Shown here piece after piece: positions 21,801 to 33,800 of a DNA stretch of 64,000 bases (its first letter is position 1; every line of letters starts with the position of its first letter). Source of the DNA: Trebouxia sp. TZW2008 (taxonomy: Eukaryota; Chlorophyta; Trebouxiophyceae; Trebouxiales; Trebouxiaceae); contig BDIU01000232.1 of assembly GCA_002118135.1 (NCBI GenBank), positions 248,001 through 312,000 on the forward strand, given 5' to 3'. Under the pieces are notes generated by a model. It was not told the DNA's origin, did no database searches, and saw only the letters and a list, made by a program, of their open reading frames with translations. A program made the position numbers and the translations under genes.

Positions 21801-24800
21801 CATACATACCTTTGGTGTGCTTACCTACCATAGGGGGGCTTGAACAAAAGGTCTTGCATGTAGCGCTCGCTGATCGAACCAATCATTAGGCGGCAGGGTC
21901 GGGTTTTTTAGAAATGACCCTCAAAGCGCTACATGTCTTCGTGGAAGGTCATCTGGGCGTCTGGTTGAGTAGACAAATCCACCAAACCGAGAGGGCTCGG
22001 TAGACCGGGCTTGGACCCTGCATGTATAGCTGGATGTGCTGCACAGGCCTGGTAGAGTACCTCTTTGTATGTCAGATACAGTTGCAAACATGCCCGGATT
22101 ATGGGTTCCTGAATCGCGTGTGTTACCCTAATTAGGGATGACCTGCCTGCTGCACAGATTCAAATGTAATTTGGCTCGCTGCCTGGCTCCACTGCAAGCA
22201 GCAATTGCCATAGTAAGTTCTGTCTTGGACTTCAAGTCCAGCTCAGTTGCTGACGCCCAAAAGCTGTTTTGCATGCACAGCCTGGTGTCTGTCGAGCGGT
22301 TTTTGAGGTGCAGAGGAGGCCAGCATGTTTTCGACAGACTTCTTTCAGTGCTCAACAGGTTGTCTCTGCCCACAGGGAGCAGCCTGAAGTGTGCTGAGTG
22401 GGCTCCTGTAGTGCCCTTGCTGGATTTTGAAATTCAGACTCCAGATCTCAACAAACGTTGAGACGTCATTAAGATCTCAACTTCATCTCAACAGTCACTT
22501 CTGTGTGCGAAGGGAGCAGCCTGGTGTCTGCTGAGCGGGCTCCTCTGGCATCCTTGCTAGTTTTTGAGGTGCAGAGGAGTCCGTCATGATGTCAACAGAC
22601 TTCTTTCTGTGCTCAACAGTCGGTCTGTGCCCACAGGGAGCAGCCTGAAGTATGCCGAGTGGGCTCCTCGATTGCCCTCGCTGGATACTGAAATGCAGAC
22701 TTCAGATCTCAACAGACGTCAATAAGATCTCAACTTCATCTCAACAGTCACTTTTGTGTGGGTAGGAAGCAGCCTGGTGTCTGCTGAGCGGGCTCCTCTG
22801 GCATCCTTGCTAGTTTTCGAGGTGCAGAGGAGTCTGTCATGATGTCAACAGACTTCTTTTGGTGCTCAGCAGTCGGTCTGTGCCCACAGGGAGAGCCTGA
22901 CGTATGCTGAGTGGGCTCCTCTAGTGCCCTTGCTGGATTTTGAAATGCAGACTTCAGCTCTCAACAGACTTCATCAAGATCTCAACTTCATCAAGATCTC
23001 AACATACACTTTTGTGTGGGCAGGAAGCAGCCTGGTGTCTGCTGAGCGGGCTCCTCTGGCATCCTTGCTAGTTTTTGAGGTGCAGAGGAGTCCACCATGT
23101 TTTCAACAGACTACTTTCTGTGCTCAAAAGTCAGTCTGTGCACACAGGGAGCAGTCTGATGTATGCTGAGTGAGATCAACACTCACTTTTGTGTGCACAG
23201 CAAGCAGCCTGGTGTCTGCAGAGCGGGGTCCCCTAGCATTCTTGCTGGTTTTGAGATGCAGAGTCCGTCATGATGTCAACAGACTTCTTCCGGTGCTTAA
23301 CAGTTGGTCTGTGCCCACAGGGAGCAGCCTGAAGTATGCTGAGTGGGCTCCTCTAGCGCCCTTGCTGGATTTTGAGATGCAGAGAACTTCATCAAGGTTG
23401 CAACAGTCGCCTTGCTTGCAACTCACAAGGCATGCTGTTGCTTCCAGAAAGCAAAGCCTTTGTTCAATCCAAAAGAGCACGTAAAAAGAAGTCATGTTGC
23501 ACGCACAGGAAGCAGTCTGGTGTATGCTGAATGGGCGCCTTTGGCACCTCTGACCGATAGCGGTCTTGTCCGGGCGTGTGCCTATTTCCTAACCACGCAG
23601 GACTTCCGCCTCCCCGCCTGTGACATCCTCAAGCAGCTCTGCCACCGCCGTCAAGACAAGGTAACTCATGAACGTGAGGATTCACTAGGAATTGTCGTGT
23701 TGAGTTGTACACAGTGTAACAATACTCTGCATTGCAAATGGAAATCGCATGTCTTGTCGCAATCGAGTGAACAGATAGTATGCACCTGGGCTTGCTTTTA
23801 GGAAGGCGCATTCGTTTGCATGGGGAGAGGGTGCCCTGGACTTGCTTGGCTTTGATATGGTTTGGCTTGGCAATAGCCAGCAAGCCAGACAATGCTTTTC
23901 AGCAAAGTGTTTGGGCACAAGTATGTGCGAACAATCATGCATTCAGATAAATTGCCCAATGAGCCCGCATGTTCTCAAATAGCTCTGCTGTTGTTGACAG
24001 GACAAGGTGGGCCCCCGTCACAGTCTGTACACAGTCTGACAGAAACAAGAGCACATCCTTCAAAATATTGATGGCTTGACCCCAACACCTGGTTGCAATG
24101 CTCAAAGCAAACAGGCTGGGCCAGACAGGACTTGAGCGACAGCACACCTAGCACCTACAGCGCGCAATGTGCTACTGGTGTTACTATCAGCATTTTCTCT
24201 GTTATTCCTGTTGTTGGTTCTTCAGTCATAGCGCTAACTGTTGTTCTTGACTACCCTTGCAAAAACAAAAAATCAACTCCATCAAGTATGTACGAACTGG
24301 GGACTTATTTCCAATTGCAGGAGTCTTCAGAGACATACAACACAGCAATGGCATCCAGTGGCGAGGCTTTAGTGCAAGCTGCCTCAGCCTTGCTGACTCA
24401 GCAGCCTCAGGAGCAGCTGAGCTTTGAGGGCGACTCAGATGAATTCGGGCAGCGGCTGTGTGAGACCATGGCTGAGTTTGGCTCCAGCCACTTGCACTGC
24501 CTCCCCACTCAACAGAACAAAATCCTGTTTTTGCAGCAGGTATGCTGTAAGATTGTTGGGCAAGCAAGCATGTTGCTGTTTTACAGCACTGACAAGAGCT
24601 GAACATCCAAAGTACAGATGCGTGTTCGACAAGTATGCAGCTTACTGTGAAATCACGATGGAAACTTGGTCTCAGTGCCACAGGGCTATCGGCATGAGTG
24701 CTGGATTGTGTGGGCTGCATCTGGTATCATCAAGCAGATACAACACAGACTTTTGCCAGGTAATGCAGTACAGAGTTCTGGCAACTTGAGACAATGCTGA

Positions 24801-27800
24801 CCTTGCTGCACAGCTGCAGCATTTGTGTGTCTGGGGAGACACTCTAAGCAGGATGTGCCTGCTTGCCTCTCATGTGCTCCCTTCCAGAGGACTGCAGTCT
24901 ACATGCACTAGCTTTGCTGACAACAGCTTGCACATCATCAGAATGCCCCGCTCCAAACTCTTGTTACAGGTGTACAATACCCTCAGCGCTTTCCCCTTCC
25001 CCCTTCAGCAGGTGGCTGTGTTCCTGCATGGGTTGAAGCTGTGGGTTGACCTTTTGGCGCATTGACTTGAAGCTTCTGCTTACTAGATCAGCACTATGTT
25101 ATCTCGACTCATTGACTTGATGCAGATGCTGGCATTCACTCAGCACCCTTACATGCTGCTCTCCAGCAAAGCCCTGCCCTTGTGGATAGCGCTGCTCTCT
25201 CCCAGAGACAGTGCAGCCAAGCAGGAGTCTCAGCCACCCAACCCCTCACACCTACTGCTGCCTCTGGAGTGTGTTTCTGCCCTGTTGGATCTAGCAGGTA
25301 CAGTGATGTAAACACTGCTTTGGTCACCAAGAAAATGTCCTCATGTTGAAGTGTCTGCACTTGCAGATGCCAATGCAGTCAGAATGAAGTGAAAGCTTTC
25401 CAACTGTGGCCACATACATCAAATTCTGTACGTAAGAGCACACAACATCATGACATTCTTGATGTGAAGACTATGCAACTGCAAACCTATTACAGGCAAC
25501 CTCATCTGCAATGCCGTACTACTCACACAGCTTTCTGGCTTGCAATAGTGCCACTGCATAGACGCAATGTGGCAGAAGCTTGTTTGGGGCATGCTCAGCA
25601 ATGCCCCTGCCCACTTGAGCATAACATGTATTGCAGGGGAGCAGCTACGGAAAGGCGTGGGCGTCAGCACAGACCCCTCTGACTTTCCTGCCTACTTTGA
25701 AGATCACCAGGACTACAAGGACTTCTGCATCAGCTACCGGGGTGACTTGGCACGCATCGTCAAGCTCACCTCAGGGCTGTTGCCAGAACAAGCCCTGGCA
25801 GCGGCCTCACGCCGTCTGCAACAGGCCCTCCATCAGTGCAGCACCAGTGGCAGCCCAGCCTCTGTAAGCGCTTCCTCGCTTTGCAAAGATGTGATTCTGG
25901 CCCCTCTGCATGCCAGTGCTAGCTCAGCTGCCATAAGTGACTTAATACTGCATTGAGAATCTGTTTTGTTGCGGATGCCTTTCAAACTCACCCCAGGGCT
26001 GTTGCTGGAACAAGCCCTGGCGGCGTCTTGACGCCATCTGCAACAAGCCCTGCATCAGTGCAGCAGCCATAAGCGCCTTGAATCTGCTGTGTGGACGGTT
26101 TGTCTGTTGTGGCTCTCAAGTCATGCCTTGTTCACAGGTTCGGCCTTGCTGGGTAGATCGGGCTTGCAGCATGCCCTGCATCAATGCCGCACCAGCGCCA
26201 GCCCAGCTGCTTCAAGTCAACTCACCCTTAATGCTGCATTGAAAGTCTGTTTTGTTTTTCTATGCTTGTCAGGACCAAATCATGGCCATTGCTAGGACAA
26301 GCCTTGTGAGCAGCTTTGCAGTGCGGACGCCATGCTCTGCAGTGCTCTGCAGTGCAGCACCAGTGCCAGCTCAGCTGCCGTAAGCAACTTGACCCTTGAC
26401 GCTGAATTGAGGATGTGCTTTGTAGTGACTACTGTCATGATATCTCAGCCTATCAGCTGCTGTGTGTATCTAAGCTGCAATGGGATCTGCTGCAGAGCAA
26501 TGCCAGTGCTTACCCAACTACTGTAAGCGCTTCCGCGCTTCGTATAGAAGCTCATGATGTACTGTTGGGCCCCTGCATCAGTGCATCAACAGTGTCAGTC
26601 CTGCTGCTGTAAGCGCTTCATACTTTGCAAAGTTGCTCTTGATAGTATCATGTGAAACCCTGCTGGGGTGGAAGGTCCCTTGATTCTTCAATTTCCAGTT
26701 GGCGAAAGCACTGCTTGGTGCAGGAGCTACATAGTCAGTTTGAGGCGGCAGTACTGTTCACAGACTCAGTGGTGGCCGCCGTTTGCAGCGCCCATTTAGG
26801 GCAAGCCGCCTCCCCAGTTCTACACGCAACCCTGTCAAGCACAGAGGCTTTGTTACAGCTGCTGTTAGGAGCCCGGATGGCTGATCCAGTGTTGCTTAAC
26901 TGGCATGCCCGGTCGTTGGAATGCTTCTCACGACTGCTGGCCAAAAAGCCCGAGTTGGTTGGGGCAGTGTTGGACAAGGTATGACAATTCAAGTTGCATT
27001 GGCACAAAGTAGCTACGGATAGCATTGGCGCAAGCTCACATGGCTGATCCAGTGCTGCTCAACTGGCATGCACATTCACTGAAATGTTTGTCACAGCTGC
27101 TGTTGATTGGGGCACTGTTGGACAAGGGACAGACCTGACATTTTGCAAACTCGGCAAGGATAGCGCACGAGTTGATAGGTACTGTTCTGACAAGCAGACA
27201 GGGTACGTAAGCAACATACTAGCCTTTGAGGGTCCTTGTAAGACCTTGTGGAAGCAATAGGAGCATACATCATGAGGTCACCACTGCGTAGCTTGACCAC
27301 TGGCATGCCAGTTGCGATCATGACATTGATGCCTGCAAGCGCTTGTTCCTGCTCAAAGCACCAGACTTTGCCTAATTCTACCTGTATGCCTGCCCCCACC
27401 CCCCCAAGCCCACCCAAGGGTGGGAGGAGCTTCAGAGAGCACAACAGCTTACAGGGCTGATGCTAGAAGCCCATGTCAAAGGGTGCCTTGTTCAGTTCAA
27501 GTCATCTGTCTTCAGCTTGTGCAACTCTGCAAACCTTTGACAAGTACAGCTCCAAACCCCTAGAGGGTAACGGCCATGGGCAGGTACTCCCACCCAAACC
27601 CGTCCCCAAGAGGGAGGGGGTTCAGACAGCACGGCAACGCATTGCGCTGATGCTAGAAGCCCATGTCAACGAGTGCCTTTTCCACTCAAGGCATCTTTCT
27701 TGAGCTTGTGCAATGATACAGGCCTTTGACATGTACAGCTCCAATTCCCTAGAGGATAATGGCCACGGGCAGGTCATTTCCCCTCCCCATACCCGTCCCA

Positions 27801-30800
27801 ACCCGCATGCCCATTCCAGAGTCGAGGGAGCTAAAGCATCGAGATATGCCTGTTCAGCCTGAAAAGTGATCTTCAGCTTGTGCAACGGTGCAGGCCTTTG
27901 ACATGTACAGCTCCAATCCGCTGGAGGGCGACGGCCACGGGCGGGTACCCCCACCCAAGCCCACCCTAGAGTGGAAGGAGCTTCAGACAGCACGGCAGCG
28001 CATAGGGCTGATGCTCGTAGCCCATGCAAAGGCCCAACCACAAGCCCTGCTGCCCCACCTAGCTGCCCTAGCCAACAAGACACAGGAAATGTGGACTGCT
28101 GGTGTGATCAACACCAATGAGCAGAGCACACTGTATGATGTGATTCTGGCTGCTGCAGCTGGGGCAGATTTCGCTCTACAGAAACAGGTAATGATCATGC
28201 ATAGCTCTTGCAAAAGTGATCCATCGATCATTCAGGAAATGTGGGCTGCTGGTATGATTGGCCACAATGAATAGAGTACACTGTATGATTGTGGCTGCTG
28301 CTGCTGCTGAGGCGGATCTGGCGCTTCAGAAACAGGTGATGACAATGCATAGCTCTTGCAGAAGTGGTTACTTGTTTCCTTTTGGGTGACAATGACCACA
28401 TGAGATCAGAAAGGCAGGCAGCCAGGGCCCACTTCCTGTTTCCCACAATAGGTGCTGAGTGGTGTCATGTGGGTGGTGCAGGTTGTAGCGTGGGTGCTGC
28501 CAGGCGTGCGCACTGAGTGGCAGTTCCTGCTCCATCTGTCGATGACCTGTGCTGCATTGAGTCAGCACACTGAAAGCGCGGTGAATGTTACTATGTGCAA
28601 GTGCGGGTGGTGGAGTAGGTGCCAGCAGGGGGGCGCGCCGAGTGCCAGTTCCTGCTCTATCTGTGTATGGACTTCCCTACCGTGAGTCAGCACACCAAAA
28701 GCGCCTTGAATGTTGTTTTATGTGCAACTGCAGGTGGTAGAGTGGGTGCTGGCAGGGGTGCGCACCAAGTGCCAGTCCCTGCTTTTTCTGTGTATGAAAT
28801 TTCCTACACTGTGTCAGCACACAGGAAGCGCCTTGATTGTTGTGTGATGTGCAAATGCAGGTGGCAGAGTGGGTGTTAGCAGGGGTGCGCACTGAGTGGC
28901 AGTTCTCGCTCTATCTGTGTATGGACTTCCCTACATTGAGTCAGCACGCAGAAAGCGCCTTGAATGTTGTGTTATGTGCAAGTACAGGTGGTGGAGTGGG
29001 TGCTAGCAGAGGTACAGACCGAGTGGCAGTCCCTGCTCTATCTGTTTACGGATGTTCATACATTGAGTTCGCACAAGCATCTTGAACGTTGCGTTATGTG
29101 CAAGTGCAGGTGGTGGAGTGGGTGCTGCCAGGCGTGTGCATCAAGTGGCACTTCCTGCTCTATCTGTTTTTGGGTCTTCCTACATTGAGTGAGCACAAGC
29201 GCCTTGAATGTTGTGTCATGTGCAAGTGCAGGTGGTAGAGTGGGTGTTAGCAGCGGTGCGCACTGAGTGGCAATCCGCCTCCTTCCAGGCTGGCGTGAGC
29301 ACACCAGCAGCCTTTGTTGACCAGTACATGAGCCTCACCATTTCTGCCGGCATCCCAGAGGTGCATGCCTTCACAGCTCAAAACATCTTCTTCTGGTAAC
29401 TGTATAAATGCTGTCAGGTGGCCAACTATCACGTACAGTAATTTCTCAATGTAACGACTGCATTGGCCACCAAGAAAACTGTCTGTACATCAAATTGTCC
29501 TTATCCAGAAAAGCCAATGTAGTCAGAATGCAGTGCTTGGTTGCCAGTTGCAGTGCCGTTACATCAAGAATGTCCTTTATATTGAGTGTCCCTATATCAA
29601 GAGAGTACTGTACATGTGTCTCCCATCTGCGTCTCAGTCTGTGCATTGGTGCATTCAAGCTTTGAGCAGTTAGGTTGTGAATTTGTGAGATGGCTGCAGC
29701 TATTGCAGGCCTTCTCATCTGTCTGTACTGGTGTTGAGAAGCTGTGAAGGTACCAGAGCAACTGCTTGCCATTGCCTGAAAAGTGATGGTCGATGATAAG
29801 TTTTGTGCAGCTGCCAGATGGAGAGCAACCAGGCTGTGAAGATTAAAGACAACTACATGGTTTGCCACAAGCCTCAGAGCTGTTGAGCCATGAGATAGCC
29901 ACAGCTGTCAAGTTCTGCACAGCAGCTGCATACTCCCAACTCAATTGTTCCTCAGCAAGGGTTTCAGTGATGCAAAGCTGTATGCTCAGCCAGATGTTTG
30001 CTGAGCATACAAAGAATGCATGCTTTGACCCCAAGAGTTTCTGCCCTTTGTTTGCATGGCTGTTGTGAAAACATGAGATGGCCAGAGCTATTGATGTTCA
30101 CCTAAGGGTGGCTCTCACCATCATGTGCATGTATACGTTCTGGGTGAATCAGCACCAGACATGCTGCTGGGAAGCCTAACTCGTGTTCATGCACATCATG
30201 GTGAGGGTGATCCATCGGGTGTACCAGTGCCAGATGATGGATCCAAGCCTCTGCTATTTGCCCACTTCTGCCAGCCAGCACCAGCATACAGTAAACATTT
30301 TTTGTAAGCACACTTGAGTTCAGGACAATCTCGTGTGAGGACAATGCCATTGGTGCCCAATCACTGCGTTCTGACTGCAGTGGTCCCTCTGAATAGGGAC
30401 ACTTTGATGTAAGGACAAAGTTCTTGGTAAACAAAGCAGTCATTACAAAGAGAGTTCACTGTACATGTTATCAACGCTGTGGCTGTTATCTTCCACTTTC
30501 AGTTGCTGCAGTGAAAGTGCATAAGCAGTGACATTCAACAACAAGGCTGTTCTCGTCAGTGTTGAACAGCAAGTGTGCTCTTTGAGTCCATCACGCACCC
30601 AGATCCAACTGCGTCTGGTACAAACAGCTGCTTGCTGTGGTTTGCGATTGTTTGTGGTGTTTGCAGTAAGAATGAGCAGCCAGGCAAATGGCAGCTGTAG
30701 CACCAGCTGCACAGATCTCAACCATGGTGTTTTCGCACATATGCGACAAATGGTACTGGCATGCTGCAAAACAGCGCCCAGTATGCTGCAATTGATCATG

Positions 30801-33800
30801 AAATGCTGTACATAGCAGGGCAACCATTGCAACTGTCAAGCAGCACGCCGGGCATTAGCAAACAGTTCTGCTATGCTGTAACTGGCTGTGGCCTTTAGTG
30901 CAGGCAGGTGGTCAGCAAGCCAGATGGCAGCTATGCATTCTGTTGTGAGTCCTGATGCATGCCATAGCCATGCAGTTCTGCTGTGCTGAATTCAAGTATG
31001 GCATAGTGCAATTGGTTGTGGCACCTGTTGCAGGTTGGTGGGCAGCAAGCCAGATGGCAATTGTATCACCACCTTTACCTCATAGAGCACAGCGGCAAAC
31101 GCACAACCCCAGTGGTCAAGGGACCCACAGCTGCCGCCCCCCTACGGCCCCCCTCAGCTGCCCCCCCAAGGCAGGACCACCCCATGAATGACCATGTGGA
31201 CTGGATGCTGCCCACATTGCTGCGCGTTTGTGCGTGCCTGCATGCTGTGTGGACGCCACAGGTGAGTCATTGGTGACATTTGACTCTGCAAACTGCGCTG
31301 CAAGTCTCATGTTGTCGATGATCTCCACTTTGGGGATGTGCGAGTTCATCAGAATCCTTACATGTACAGCAGCAATGTTCTGACTATATGGTGCTTGCTT
31401 CTGATGACATAGCCTGCCATGTGAATCAAAGGCTGAAAAGAGTGTCAATTTGTTTTAAGCCAATCCACAGAGAAGTTGTCTCAGCAGCATTGCTCCAGGC
31501 TGCAGGCACAAAAATGTTGCCTGCCATGCATCTTAAGATAGCTGCTTTCCAAGCATGTGGCTCATGCAAGTAACACTGTGGCCGCTTACCAAGTCCCTCA
31601 TTAAGGCCCTTACTAAGTTCTTACTCCGCCCTGTCTTAAGCCTCTTTACTAGGCCTCTCATCAAGCCTCTTATGCTGCCCCTTATGCAAGCATTACTGTA
31701 ACCCCTTACTAAGCCTGTCTAAGCTGTTTGCTAAAAATAGCAAGTGACAGATCCAAAGCCCCCTGCAGACCCTGGCAGCCCCGCAAGCGGTGCACACTGC
31801 CCTTCTGAACTCCCTGAACTCAAGAATCAATGTACCTTGGTACTCAGTCCCTGGCCCCTCATTAACCCCTGTCACTCATTCCTTATGGAGCCCTGTACTA
31901 AGCCAAAATGCTCTCCTGCAGACCCAGGCGGCCCTGCAAGCGGTGCAAAGCGCCTTTCCAACAAGTCTGACTTCAAGCATCAATACGCCTCACTGTCAAG
32001 CCGCTGATCTGTCACCAACCCTTTTACTCATGCCTTACTGAGCCCTTTACTAAGCACAAAACCCTTATGCAGACCCAGGCTGCCCTGCAAGCAGTGCACA
32101 GCGCCTTCCTGATGGGCCCCAAGGAGAGGGCAGTTTACCTGAGGAAGCCCCTGCCCAAGGGGCGCCACGCTGCTGAGCAGTCTGGAGAAGAAGAGGCTGG
32201 CACTGTTGCTGGCACCAATGCTGCAGCCCTCAGAGCATGGCTGCGCCAGGTGACTTTTCATCTCTGCAAAGTCACCTGATTGCAGCAATGCTATGATTTT
32301 GTTTGTTGCAGTCTGCAAAACAAGAGGCTGGCACTGTTGCGGGTAGTAATGCTGCTGCCCTCGGAGCGTGACTGCGTCAGGTGCCACTGAGATTGCCCAT
32401 CATCACTCCATGGGACTAGCATCACTTTGATCTGCTTTTCATCTAATTTGCTGCCATCAAGTTACTGGCACTGTCATCGGCACCGATGCTGCTGCCCTCA
32501 CAGCATGGCTGCGCCAGGTGAAGCAGCAACTGTGAAAGCTGTCATGTTTGCACGTCACCTGAGCACAGCAGCCTGGTTACTGCTGCCGTCAGGCTGTGAG
32601 TATGAAATATACACAGCGCCTGTATGGAAGCTGTCATCAAGTGGAAATTTGTGTTGCCTTGTAACTTCTTACATACTGCATTGTCAGCATTCAGGTTGAC
32701 ATTCACAGCTGTTGTCCAGCTCCCTCTCATTGCATCATCATGCTGTCATGATCAACACCATGAGACACATGTTGCTGCTAATGGCTTGCTGCCAGCGTTA
32801 CACTGCTGCTGAAATCATTCACATTGGTTTGTAGGTGAGGGAGTCCATGTATCAGAGCCTAGGGCTGTTGTGCAGCAGTGTGAGCCGCTTCTATGGGTGC
32901 GGGGCAGCCCAGGGGCTGTGGGGCCCAGCCCTCATGGAGCATGTGGATCACATGGACCATCAGCACCTGCGCATGCTGCTGCGCCATCTAATGCTCTCCT
33001 TCACTCGCGTCTGCCCCACCCATCAAAGGTGATCATTCCAGTTGCCCCACACAGTATTAAGCGCAGTTGCATGTTCCTGCACAAGTACAAGCTGTGTGTG
33101 GCCCAGGTCCCTTTTGGCCAGGCCAGTCTGTACTGGCTTGACAAAAAGGGCTTTTGTGTTCACCTGCATCTGCCCCACCCATCAAAGGTGCTTGGTTGCT
33201 ACCTCTCTTTGCCTGGGGCTGCTCAACGCCCTGTCCGTACTCTCCTTCACCCAAGTCTGTGCATTCCCAAAAGCCATATGTGCCTTAGGTCTGCAACTGA
33301 AAGTGCACAAGGTCATTGCTAAAAGCAACGCCTGACACTGCAGGACAACTTGGCTTCTGCCCGTGCTATCACCGCTGCTGCCACACATGCTGCTGCGTCT
33401 CTCCTCAAAGTGGAGCGGCATGGTGGGTCAACCCACAGCCAATGGGCGGGCCAGTGAGGATGGCACTGCGGCCAATGCTGAAGTAGTAGAGGAGCGGCTG
33501 GTGCGGGAACTCACCAGGGAGCACATGCAGCTGCTGCTCAACATGGTTGACAAGCCAGTGACAGAGCAGGGACAAGGTGACTGATGACATGCCCTTTTCT
33601 GATGCTGTGCAGCCCTTTATATGCTGATGAACTGACCAAGCATACGTTGTTTCAGCATCGTTTACATGCCTGCTAGTGGACGTCTAAATATGTGCTGTGC
33701 TTCATATGCTGACTGTGAAGGGATCACACCTTTGCCATACAGCCCTGGTGTAAAAAATCGACAGCAATATGAAAGCAGTGAACGCACCTTGAGGTCTGTT

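Noticed and set aside
21857..21935. Possible tRNA gene
   Set aside because: The size and a GGTTCGA word fit, but there is no proper D-arm or anticodon arm and the closing stem is 11 bp.
28452..29304. Short frames with repeated WVLAGVRTEWQ that could suggest a repeat protein
   Set aside because: Each copy is broken by stops and lies in HASTY intron 11; only the 29232 copy continues into coding sequence.
29361..29395. Longer version of HASTY exon 12 ending at the 29396 donor
   Set aside because: That donor leaves a phase that does not join exon 13 without a stop or frame change; the 29360 donor keeps frame. It remains the weakest HASTY junction.
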